From Bacteroidota bacterium (GTDB lineage Bacteria; Bacteroidota; Bacteroidia; AKYH767-A; OLB10), in NCBI GenBank assembly GCA_016717725.1, contig JADKFA010000015.1, positions 1 through 64,000 on the forward strand: a stretch of 64,000 nt of DNA, written 5' to 3'. The notes beneath the pieces are model-generated. The model had not been told where the DNA came from. It saw nothing but the letters and a program-made list of their open reading frames with translations, and ran no database searches. Shown here piece by piece: positions 50,290 through 58,715 of this stretch (the stretch's first letter is position 1; the number at the start of each line of letters is the position of its first letter). Made by a program: the position numbers and the translations under genes.

Positions 50290-52216
50290 ACATCGGTACG
50301 GGTGTATCCAATGCGCCAATACGTACGGGTGCAGCATCCAATTCTGCAAAACAAGTTTCGGATATGCGTGACGTTATCTCCGCTCCTATTCCACCTGTGA
50401 TGGAATCTTCGTGCATCACGATTACTTTCGAGTTTTTCTTCACCGATTTCAAAACCGTTTCTTCATCCCAAGGTAACAAAGTTCTTAAATCAATTAAGTC
50501 GGCAGAAATTTCTGGATGCTGATCTAATATTTCCATCGCCCAATGCACACCGAGACCGTAAGTAACGATGGTTAAATCGTCACCTTTACGAATTAAGTTT
50601 GCTTTGCCAATTTCAGTGGTGTAATAATCATCTGGGATGTTCGCAGTAATACTTCTGTAAAGTGCTTTATGCTCGAAGTACATTACAGGATTTGGATCTT
50701 CAATGGCTGAAGCCATGAGTCCTTTCGCATCCTCAGGAAATGCGGGATACACAATTTTTAATCCGGGAACGTGGAAGAACCACGCCTCTGTCGACTGACT
50801 ATGAAAAGGTCCAGCACCTACTCCTGCACCGGTTGGCATACGCACTACTACATCAGCAGCTTGTCCCCAACGATAATGTGTTTTCGCTAAATTATTTACA
50901 ATCTGATTAAATCCGCATGTCACGAAATCCGAAAATTGCATTTCGATAATCGATTTACAACCGTTAATACTTAACCCGAGTCCTGCTCCTAAAATCGCCG
51001 ATTCACACAAGGGAGTATTGCGCACTCTCATCTTTCCAAACTGCTCTACAAATCCAGCAGTAGCTTTAAATGCGCCACCATACTCTGCAATATCTTGACC
51101 CATGATGATGAGATTAGGATGTCGTTCCATCCCTTGCTTCATCCCATCTGAAATGGCATCCAAAAATCTTTTCTCGGATTTATTTTCTGTTGATGCAAGA
51201 ATGGGTTTTGCATCATAAGGCGCAAAACGATCATTCAATTCACGAGCATCATCGGGTTCAATTTCTTTTTCTGCGAATGCGATGGATAATCCTTTTTCAA
51301 TTTCTTCTTTAATGCCTGCACGAATACGATCCACAAAATCAGTATCAATCACTCCTTCGTTCAATAAATATTCTTCATAGTTTTTGATGGGATCTTTCTT
51401 TCCCCACATTTCAAAAAGTTCTTGCGGAACATACTTGGTACCGGAAGCTTCTTCATGTCCGCGCATACGGAACGTCATACACTCTAAAATAATGGGGCGT
51501 GGACGCTCGCGCATCGATGCCGCCAATTCATTCACGGTGTTGTACACTTCTAAAATATTATTTCCATCTACTTGCACACCTTCAATTCCGTAACCGATGG
51601 CTTTATCAATAAATTGTTTGCAACGAAACTGTTCGGAACTGGGCGTACTTAGACCGTAACCATTATTTTCAATCACAAAAATTACAGGTAGATCCCATAC
51701 TGCAGCCACATTGATACTCTCATGAAAATCGCCTTCACTAGAGGCACCGTCGCCAGTAAATACTGCGGTAACATGCGGATTCTTCTTCAACAAATTTCCC
51801 AATGCAACGCCATCGGCAACGCCCATCTGCGGACCCAAATGCGATATCATTCCCACAATATGAAACTCTTGTGTTCCCATGTGAAACGAACGATCTCGTC
51901 CTTTTGTGAATCCACCGGGCTTACCTGTGAATTGCGAAAACAAACGATTCAACGGAATTCCGCGAACAGTAAACACACCTAAATTTCGGTGCATGGGTAA
52001 AATATATTCTTCGCGCTGAAGCGCCATGGCGGTTCCTACAGAAATCGCCTCTTGTCCAATGCCACTAAACCATTTTGCTAATTTCCCTTGACGAAGCAAA
52101 ACGAGCATTTTCTCCTCAATCATTCGAGGTTTTAAGAGGGCTTTATATAAATCGATAAGTACTTCATCCGATAGATTCTCGCGACGGAAGTGAAGTGAAT
52201 GTTCGGTCATTAACAT
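50216..52216 (-). CDS. Fused alpha-beta 2-oxoacid dehydrogenase E1 (TPP-dependent)
   Basis: This gene encodes 666 residues. The alpha half (1-330) has the TPP motif GDGASSEGDFHESINVA...NNGYG (quoted: GDGASSEGDFHE and VIENNGYGLSTP). The beta half (345-666) has GQDIAEYGGAFKAT and PTGAGVGAGPFHSQSTEAWF. The fusion and the sequence fit the branched-chain 2-oxoacid dehydrogenase E1 common in Bacteroidota. Pyruvate E1 is the alternative. It decarboxylates the 2-oxoacid and passes the acyl group to lipoyl E2. The E2 and E3 genes are not nearby. The conserved end FEEALLKLAAY confirms the stop at 50216 and so the overlap with the patatin gene. Confidence 0.93.
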   Translation of the reverse strand: MLMTEHSLHFRRENLSDEVLIDLYKALLKPRMIEEKMLVLLRQGKLAKWFSGIGQEAISVGTAMALQREEYILPMHRNLGVFTVRGIPLNRLFSQFTGKPGGFTKGRDRSFHMGTQEFHIVGMISHLGPQMGVADGVALGNLLKKNPHVTAVFTGDGASSEGDFHESINVAAVWDLPVIFVIENNGYGLSTPSSEQFRCKQFIDKAIGYGIEGVQVDGNNILEVYNTVNELAASMRERPRPIILECMTFRMRGHEEASGTKYVPQELFEMWGKKDPIKNYEEYLLNEGVIDTDFVDRIRAGIKEEIEKGLSIAFAEKEIEPDDARELNDRFAPYDAKPILASTENKSEKRFLDAISDGMKQGMERHPNLIIMGQDIAEYGGAFKATAGFVEQFGKMRVRNTPLCESAILGAGLGLSINGCKSIIEMQFSDFVTCGFNQIVNNLAKTHYRWGQAADVVVRMPTGAGVGAGPFHSQSTEAWFFHVPGLKIVYPAFPEDAKGLMASAIEDPNPVMYFEHKALYRSITANIPDDYYTTEIGKANLIRKGDDLTIVTYGLGVHWAMEILDQHPEISADLIDLRTLLPWDEETVLKSVKKNSKVIVMHEDSITGGIGAEITSRISETCFAELDAAPVRIGALDTPVPMSSALEWNYLPKKRFEEALLKLAAY

Positions 52217-52262
52217 GCTATAAATATTGATGCAAATGTAGGCTTTTTGACCTTGAAAGCCT

Positions 52263-52270
52263 TACTTTTG
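52263..52270 (+). promoter_or_regulatory. Putative -7 box of the FeoB-associated gene
   Basis: TACTTTTG matches TAnnTTTG exactly and ends 5 bases before the ATG at 52275, so the transcript would have almost no leader. Confidence 0.5.
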
Positions 52271-52274
52271 CGCT

Positions 52275-52385
52275 ATGCAAGAGGTTTTTGTAATTGTCTT
52301 AGTCTTAGTAGCCTGTGTATTTCTTTTTAGAAAGATAAGGGGATCTGTTAGCGCCAATAATAAGGGTGGATGTGATGGATGCTGA
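52275..52385 (+). CDS. FeoB-associated Cys-rich membrane protein, 36 residues
   Basis: ATG at 52275 to TGA at 52383-52385. The protein starts MQEVFVIVLVLVACVFLF, a single membrane helix, then RKIRGSVSANNKGGCDGC. The short helix followed by a glycine-rich tail ending GGCxGC is the pattern of the small FeoB-associated proteins of Bacteroidota. Those are thought to assist ferrous iron uptake, but neither feoA nor feoB lies in this window. It has its own TACTTTTG box and sits in the gap between divergent E1 and the next T9SS gene. Too short for most gene callers. Confidence 0.8.
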   Translation: MQEVFVIVLVLVACVFLFRKIRGSVSANNKGGCDGC

Positions 52386-52396
52386 GTTTAATTCAG

Positions 52397-52414
52397 TCCC
52401 GATAGCTATCGGGA
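52397..52414. repeat. 18-bp intergenic palindrome
   Basis: The sequence tcccgatagctatcggga is perfectly self-complementary. It lies 11 bases after the FeoB-associated gene stop, where it could act as that gene's transcription end. Other copies are at 41090, 41140 and 60256, plus a variant at 40946. Confidence 0.9.
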
Positions 52415-52466
52415 TCAGAATTCAGAATAAAGAATAAAGGAAATCTACGAAAGTTAATTTAATTTT

Positions 52467-53957
52467 TTACTCCATTACAACAAGCTGACTCCATCTTTTT
52501 CCTTCGAATTCAAAAATCAACAAATACAACCCACTGGAAAATTGTGCAGTCGGAATACTAAATTTCATTGTGCCTTTCAAAGTTGAGTTATATATTTCCT
52601 GACCAGTGTAAGAGACAAGACGCAAGTTTCCTGTTAAACCACCTAAACTATTGGATTGAATGTTTATTATTTCACTAGCTGGATTTGGGTAAACTATCCA
52701 GGGAGGTGGAGAGGATGAATTTTCAAATATAGAGGTAGCACACCCATTGGGTTCCAATTTTCCTAACTCATAGTTAGGGTTATTGGGCAAGCTCGCTAGA
52801 CTACGTCTACCATTTAAACTCTGACCATACAAATTAAATATCAATCCAGGACAAGAATCATTTGAGCTCTCTATGACCGCTAAATAAGTCGATCCAGTAT
52901 CAGTCACTATCGGGGGAAATCCTGCACTACCTCGTGCCATATATATTTTTCCATCAGGTCCCAATTGATGTTGCCAAGTTACATAATCACTGTTTATACT
53001 GTAAACAGTACATCTGGAACTCACTACAGATGCCGCCTGCATGTCAAACTGTAGAGTGTGTTGAATATTACTTCCAGATGGATTTTGATAAGATAAATTA
53101 GAAGTGTAAAAGTATCTTTCATTTCCGGAAAATGAGCATGACCAATATAATTTATCAGGATGGCTAATTGGTAGAGTCATTAAATTTTGATAATTGCTGA
53201 TGACTCCACTGCACCTATCAAAATTGAATACATCTATAATTTCTGTACTAACTGCAGCCAAATAATTACCTAATTTTGAAAATACCATTTCCCCAAACAA
53301 TCCTTGAAACGGAGAAGTATTAGAATAATACGAACCAATTTTTTGTTTCATTGGAGGATTAATTCCATTTGAATCAATCAAATAAACATAAAAAGTATCA
53401 GCCTCAAGGGTATGTGTTACCAACCACCAATCTTTCCCATTACCGTGTTTTACAGCATTTAACTTACAAGCTGAACTAACACTTGCAAGGATATTATTTT
53501 TTGAAACTACTTTATAAATTCCACTGGAATCTTTGACATGACTCCACAAAAAATAGTAGTTACTTAAATTAATGTAGTCACGATGATGAATAATGATAAA
53601 ACCAGAGTCTCGCTCTGCTAATGGCAAAATAATAGTTGCATCATTATCTTGTGCTTCAATATCTAAACTATCACCATTAAAAAGTATTAAATTATTACTA
53701 TCGAACACAGCTCCAATATATGAGTTCAATAATGTAGGTTGGGCTGAGTAGTTTCCAATGTAAAATAATAAATTACCTACGGAATCACAAATTGTAGAAG
53801 CTGGCTTTACGGAAAATAAACCAGAAGGATTATTAATACTTATTCCTCCACTAGTAAATTCCATTTTAACTGAATCACCAAAACACCATACACGGTCGGT
53901 GAATTGAGCGGAAAGGGATGTTGTCGTTAGTATGAAAATAAATAATATTCGAAGCAT
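52467..53957 (-). CDS. Secreted T9SS cargo protein, WD40/propeller-like
   Basis: This gene encodes 496 residues. A signal peptide (RILFIFILTTTSLSAQ) precedes a beta-strand-rich body with repeated pieces such as DSVGNLLFYIGNY, GNYLAAVSTEIIDVFNFD and GPDGKIYMARGS, which resemble the PQQ/propeller-like bodies of many Bacteroidota secreted proteins. The C-terminus is a T9SS sorting domain (VYPNPASEIINIQSNSLGG to GLYLLIFEFEGKRWSQLVV). No catalytic motif is visible. It is intact, unlike most of its T9SS neighbours. Confidence 0.85.
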   Translation of the reverse strand: MLRILFIFILTTTSLSAQFTDRVWCFGDSVKMEFTSGGISINNPSGLFSVKPASTICDSVGNLLFYIGNYSAQPTLLNSYIGAVFDSNNLILFNGDSLDIEAQDNDATIILPLAERDSGFIIIHHRDYINLSNYYFLWSHVKDSSGIYKVVSKNNILASVSSACKLNAVKHGNGKDWWLVTHTLEADTFYVYLIDSNGINPPMKQKIGSYYSNTSPFQGLFGEMVFSKLGNYLAAVSTEIIDVFNFDRCSGVISNYQNLMTLPISHPDKLYWSCSFSGNERYFYTSNLSYQNPSGSNIQHTLQFDMQAASVVSSRCTVYSINSDYVTWQHQLGPDGKIYMARGSAGFPPIVTDTGSTYLAVIESSNDSCPGLIFNLYGQSLNGRRSLASLPNNPNYELGKLEPNGCATSIFENSSSPPPWIVYPNPASEIINIQSNSLGGLTGNLRLVSYTGQEIYNSTLKGTMKFSIPTAQFSSGLYLLIFEFEGKRWSQLVVME

Positions 53958-54133
53958 AGAGACGGGTTGGTTCTGTAAATATAATGGTTTCGTGCGAAAA
54001 GTATTTTAAGAATTGTTTTAGGCACCAAGTTTTAAGCGAGCTTTAGTTCGGAAGTACTGCGTATAAGTGCTAATTGAATTTAAATAAAGAGAAACAAGTC
54101 GTAGAGAGTTGGATAGCCAAAAGACAACTTGTA

Positions 54134-54274
54134 ACGTCGCCATTTATGGCGACGTATAGGGAACCCAATTACATAATAAGCCGATATTCGATAAAATTGG
54201 ATGATATCCAATTTTATCGAATATCGGCTCAGAGTAAAGGAGTTATCACATGAGCTCGCCATAAATGGCGAGCT
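54134..54274. repeat. Three nested-type hairpins in the lon downstream gap
   Basis: First, acgtcgccat-tt-atggcgacgt at 54134-54155. Second, a 24-bp perfect inverted repeat at 54179-54229 with only gat as loop (arms start agccgatattcg and end cgaatatcggct). Third, agctcgccat-aa-atggcgagct at 54253-54274, a sequence relative of the first. The symmetric plan of small, large and small hairpin suggests one compound element. It lies in the 367-bp gap between the lon stop and the T9SS gene start, both on the minus strand. Confidence 0.85.
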
Positions 54275-54324
54275 TATACTATTTCCAAGGATAAACTACG
54301 CATTTACTATAAATGGTAAATAAT

Positions 54325-56835
54325 TTACTTCCTTACCACTTCCTTCTTTGTCGATTTCAAATCTGCATCCCTTCCATTTCCGTTCATCACAATTGCATTT
54401 TTTACTTTTTGTGAGGTAAGGGCTACTTCTAGAACTTCCGACATATTTTCAACATAATGGAAGGTGAGATCTTTTAAATAATCTTTCTTGATGTCTAAAA
54501 TATCTTTTTCATTGTCGACGCAAAGAATAATTTCTTTGATGCCGGCGCGTTTTGCTGCCAGAATTTTTTCTTTGATTCCACCAACGGGTAATACTTTACC
54601 ACGCAAGGTGATTTCGCCGGTCATTGCTAGCTTGTTTTTTACTCGGCGTTGTGTAAATAAGGAAGCTAATGAGGTGAGCATGGTAATTCCAGCCGACGGA
54701 CCATCTTTCGGTATGGCGCCTTCGGGAACGTGCATATGTGAATCCCATTCATCAAAGTAACTTGACTTAATTCCGAATTCTTCGGCGTGTGCTTTTAAAT
54801 AAGCTAATGCAATTACCGCCGATTCTTTCATCACATCTCCTAAGTTCCCTGTAAGTGCTAACTTGCCACTTCCTTTGCTGATGGATGATTCGATGAATAA
54901 AACACTTCCTCCATTTGGACTCCATCCTAAACCTGTCACTACTCCAGCAGTTTCATTATTGATTAATTTGTCGAGGATAAATCGTGGTGCGCCTAATGCT
55001 TTTCGTACATGCGTCTCCGTTACTTTGGAGGGTGCATTTTCATCCATGGCTACCATCTTCGCAATGGAACGAACTACGGAAGCAATGCATTTTTCTAAAG
55101 TACGTACTCCACTTTCCCAAGTGTATTGCTCAATAATTAATTTCAGCATGGGTTGAGGAATGGCTAATTGTCCTGCTTTTAATCCATGTGCTTCGAGTTG
55201 CTTTGTTACTAAATGCTTTTGTGCAATATGAACTTTCTCCTCGATGGTATAACCGCTGATATTGATGATTTCTAATCGATCTAACAATGCAGGCTGAATC
55301 GAATTCATTGAATTCGCAGTAGCGATGAATAATACTTTGCTTAAGTCATATTCAATCTCTACATAGTTATCGTAAAACGTTGTGTTTTGTTCTGGATCCA
55401 ATACCTCCAATAATGCAGAGGAAGGATCACCATGAAAATCATTCGTCAACTTGTCAATCTCATCTAAAATAAAAACGGGATTGTTTGATTTCGCTTTCTT
55501 CAAATTTTGAATGATACGTCCGGGCATAGCGCCGATATACGTTTTACGATGTCCGCGAATTTCTGCTTCATCTCTCATTCCACCCAACGACATACGCACA
55601 TATTTTCTTCCCAATGCTTCGGCAACCGATTTTCCCAAGGAAGTTTTTCCTACTCCGGGAGGACCTACCAAACACATGATGGGCGACTTCATATCCTTTT
55701 TCAATTTGATCACCGCTAAATATTCGAGAATACGATTCTTTACTTTCTCCAAACCGTAATGATCGCGATTTAAAATTTTCTCTGCGCGTTTTAAGTCGTA
55801 AACATCCGTGGTATGTTCTTCCCAAGGAAGCTCGAGCAATAACTCGAGGTAATTCATGGTCACTGAATATTCAGCAGCGGCGGGATTGATACGATTCAAT
55901 CGATCCATCTCTTTATTAAAAACTTCTTCCACCGACTTATTCCATTTCTTCAACTTCGCACGTTCGCGCATCTCCGAAATTTCTTTGTCGGGCGTATTGC
56001 CACCTAGCTCTTCTTGAATTGTTTTTAATTGTTGATTTAAAAAATATTCGCGTTGTTGTTTATCGAGATCTGTTTTTACTTTACTCTGGATTTGATTTTT
56101 CAACTCCAGCATTTGCAATTCCTTGGTAAGATGCTCAAGTACGCGTGTCGCACGGTCTTTCAAATCGTTCATCTCTAAAAGCATTTGCTTCTTTTCTACA
56201 TCCGCATTCATGTTGGAAGAAATGAAGTTGATAAGGAAAGACGGACTCTCAATATTGCGAATTGCAAAACTTGCTTCCGAAGGAATGTTTGGCGACTGTT
56301 CAATGATCGCCATGGAAATATCTTTTAACGAATCAACGATAGCATTAAACTCTTCATCCTTCTGAATATTAGGAACATCAGAAAACGCTTCTACCTTCGC
56401 TTTCAAATACGGTTCATCTTGTACGATATCGCCAATTTTAAATCGACGTTTTCCTTGAATGATCACGGTCGTGTTTCCATCGGGCATACGCAACATGCGT
56501 AAAATTTGTGCGATGGTTCCAATGTTATTCAGATCCGACAACTTCGGATCTTCGATACTCACATCTTTTTGTGAAACCACACCAATGATGCGATCACTAG
56601 CATAAGCATCTTTAATGAGTTTGATGGATTTATCGCGACCTACCGTAATTGGAATTACAACACCAGGAAAGAGAACTGTATTTCGTAATGGCAGCACCGA
56701 AACAATTTCCGGCATCTGCTCATTATTCATCTGTTCTTCGTCCTCATTGGTCAACAGAGGTATCAATTCCGGCTCGTCGTCGCTGATGGGCATCTGACCA
56801 ATAGGCAGTTCATTATTATCGAATTGTGATTTCAT
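54325..56835 (-). CDS. lon: ATP-dependent protease Lon
   Basis: This gene encodes 836 residues. The LON N-terminal domain shows VLPLRNTVLFPGVVIPITVG. Walker A is GPPGVGKTSLGKS and Walker B VFILDEIDKL. The proteolytic domain has the Ser in PKDGPSAGITM and the Lys in GGIKEKILAAKRAG. It degrades misfolded and regulatory proteins. The neighbours are the compound hairpin element downstream and a GlmU-like gene about 230 bases upstream on the same strand. Confidence 0.98.
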   Translation of the reverse strand: MKSQFDNNELPIGQMPISDDEPELIPLLTNEDEEQMNNEQMPEIVSVLPLRNTVLFPGVVIPITVGRDKSIKLIKDAYASDRIIGVVSQKDVSIEDPKLSDLNNIGTIAQILRMLRMPDGNTTVIIQGKRRFKIGDIVQDEPYLKAKVEAFSDVPNIQKDEEFNAIVDSLKDISMAIIEQSPNIPSEASFAIRNIESPSFLINFISSNMNADVEKKQMLLEMNDLKDRATRVLEHLTKELQMLELKNQIQSKVKTDLDKQQREYFLNQQLKTIQEELGGNTPDKEISEMRERAKLKKWNKSVEEVFNKEMDRLNRINPAAAEYSVTMNYLELLLELPWEEHTTDVYDLKRAEKILNRDHYGLEKVKNRILEYLAVIKLKKDMKSPIMCLVGPPGVGKTSLGKSVAEALGRKYVRMSLGGMRDEAEIRGHRKTYIGAMPGRIIQNLKKAKSNNPVFILDEIDKLTNDFHGDPSSALLEVLDPEQNTTFYDNYVEIEYDLSKVLFIATANSMNSIQPALLDRLEIINISGYTIEEKVHIAQKHLVTKQLEAHGLKAGQLAIPQPMLKLIIEQYTWESGVRTLEKCIASVVRSIAKMVAMDENAPSKVTETHVRKALGAPRFILDKLINNETAGVVTGLGWSPNGGSVLFIESSISKGSGKLALTGNLGDVMKESAVIALAYLKAHAEEFGIKSSYFDEWDSHMHVPEGAIPKDGPSAGITMLTSLASLFTQRRVKNKLAMTGEITLRGKVLPVGGIKEKILAAKRAGIKEIILCVDNEKDILDIKKDYLKDLTFHYVENMSEVLEVALTSQKVKNAIVMNGNGRDADLKSTKKEVVRK

Positions 56836-57061
56836 TTTCTAAATTTATGTCAGTTTGGCAGTAATAAGGGGAAAATTAGCAAAATCCACCCTATTTCAAT
56901 CATTATGCCAATGGGAATTCATCTTTTTATTGTTTTTTGAGGCTCTAAATCGCTTTCTGAAGATGGAATGATTACTGTCAGTAGGTCCATCCACTTCGAA
57001 ATGAAATTACTTTCAACCATGTGTTTAAAACCCATTATAAAACCATCTAAAAAGAAAAAAA

Positions 57062-58194
57062 TTATTTTTCTTCAGCGTGTGGATGTAATTGCATCAAATA
57101 CAAATGACTCAAAATATTTTTATCGGCTTCGGTCATGACTATATTTCTGCGGATCATCACTTTTTCTGCCAATTGAATAGCCTTATCAATCACAAACATT
57201 TCTGATGCATGATCGGATCCCCAACTGAAAGAGGGTACCATCTTAGGAGGAAATCCAGCACCAAAAATATTTGCAGAAACACCAATTACGGTTCCAGTAT
57301 TAAACATGGTATTGATGCTACATTTACTGTGGTCGCCCATAAATAATCCACAAAATTGTAATCCAGTTCCTTTGAAATCATTCGCCATATAATTCCAAAT
57401 TTTCACTTCCGAATAATTATTCTTCAAATTTGAAGTATTTGAATCAGCGCCAATATTACACCACTCACCGATTACTGAATTTCCTAAAAATCCATCGTGT
57501 GCTTTGTTACTATTTCCATACACGACCGAATTACTAATCTCACCTCCTACTTTCGAACCCGGACCAATGGTCGTCGCACCATACACCTTTGTGCCCATCT
57601 TCAACACACCTTGCTCGCCTAAGGAAAAAGGTCCGCGCACCATACTGCCTTCCATAATTTCTGCATCTTTTCCGATGTAGATGGGTCCGGTGGAAGCATT
57701 TAAGATAGCGCATTCTACTTTATTTGGTAAGCAATAGAAAATCGTAACGCAAAGCGGCATCGTTCAAGGTAAATATGTCCCATGGATGCTGAATCAAATT
57801 CAATTCACCCGTGTACTCAACGGATTCAAAATTCTTAAATACTTTTAAACTCTCCATGCCCACGAGTTGATCGCGATGCACACCGGCAGCAACGACACGA
57901 TCTTTATACAAAATTTGTTGTCCGACTTTCAACGACTGTATCATTCTCAAAATTCCATCATCGGGAAGCAAGGCTCCGTTGATTACCAAACACTCAGTTC
58001 CACTAGCCAGCGGATATCGGCCAGAAAGATAAAATTGAGTTAACGATCCCGAAGTTCCTTTGGGAATACCCAACAGCAATTCCCATTTACTTCCTTGTGG
58101 TTAAAATTCCACAGCGTAAGTCACCCACAGGACGTGTAAAAACAAAGGGCAATAATTGATCACGGTACTGATCGTCAGCGAGTATTAGTTGCAT
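57062..58194 (-). CDS. GlmU-family sugar nucleotidyltransferase-like protein (two frame breaks)
   Basis: The start at 58194 gives MQLILADDQYRDQLLPFVFT then RPVGDLRCGILTTRK. The frame shifts by one extra base at about 58080 (aagTaaatgg) and continues WELLLGIPKGTSG to ALRYDFLLLTK. It breaks again near 57745 and resumes NKVECAILNASTGPIYIGKDA with a left-handed beta-helix of hexapeptides (EIMEGSMVRGPFSLG, TTIGPGSKVGGE). Family members from Bacteroidota have a longer linker between DFxLLTKGR and VECAIL, so about 20-30 codons may be missing there. The family is a putative sugar-1-phosphate nucleotidyltransferase with acetyltransferase-like helix. Its substrate is not established. Confidence 0.75.
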
Positions 58195-58715
58195 AGTCTA
58201 TCCAATTATGCAGTGAAATTAATATATAAAAAGCAATAATCGAATAAATTCCTTTAAAATATTACCTCGTATAATTGTCGCGAGGCTTCGTGATTAGATT
58301 AAAATTAAATTAATGAATACTTATTACTCGAATTGAAAACAAATTTCTTTCGCATTAAAGATTTAGCCTCTCCAATCAGTTAAGACAGGCGGGCATCGTT
58401 TATAGAAAAAAACGACCGGGGGGTACCCGGGGTCAAATTCCTTAACTTAATGACATTAGCCTCTCCCATCGCGACCCTCTCCATCCTCTCCTAAAGACGA
58501 GGACAAGGATCGCGAAGGGTTATAATGTTCTAAAATTCCTCAAGTGCAATTGTGTTTTATTGAATCTCAAGTATTTTATGGGTAGATACTTTAAAAAAAT
58601 AAGAAGCTTCAATAAAAGTTCTTTATTCAAAAAAAATCACATAAAACAAAAAGAAAAGAACAGAATATTGTTTATTCATCCCTTCAATTCAGTTGAATTT
58701 ATGATCTTCGCAGCC
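58195..58715. repeat. Repeat-rich intergenic region
   Basis: There is no gene in these 521 bases. The segment gtcgcgaggcttcgtgatta (58278 on) is the inverse of aatctaatcgcgaagcctc at 36545. The piece ttaacttaatgaca near 58442 also occurs near 36430. The stretch 58458-58515 holds tagcctctcccatcgcgacc and ggatcgcgaaggg, relatives of the elements at 21142 and 36447. A palindromic gggggtacccggg lies near 58419-58431. Confidence 0.7.

Noticed and set aside
54134..54274. Riboswitch or lon terminator
   Set aside because: No known riboswitch core or T run is seen, and the hairpins are near-perfect palindromes.
58560..58715. Earlier start for the TPR protein
   Set aside because: The upstream 52 codons are Lys-rich and would bury the clear signal peptide that begins at 58716.
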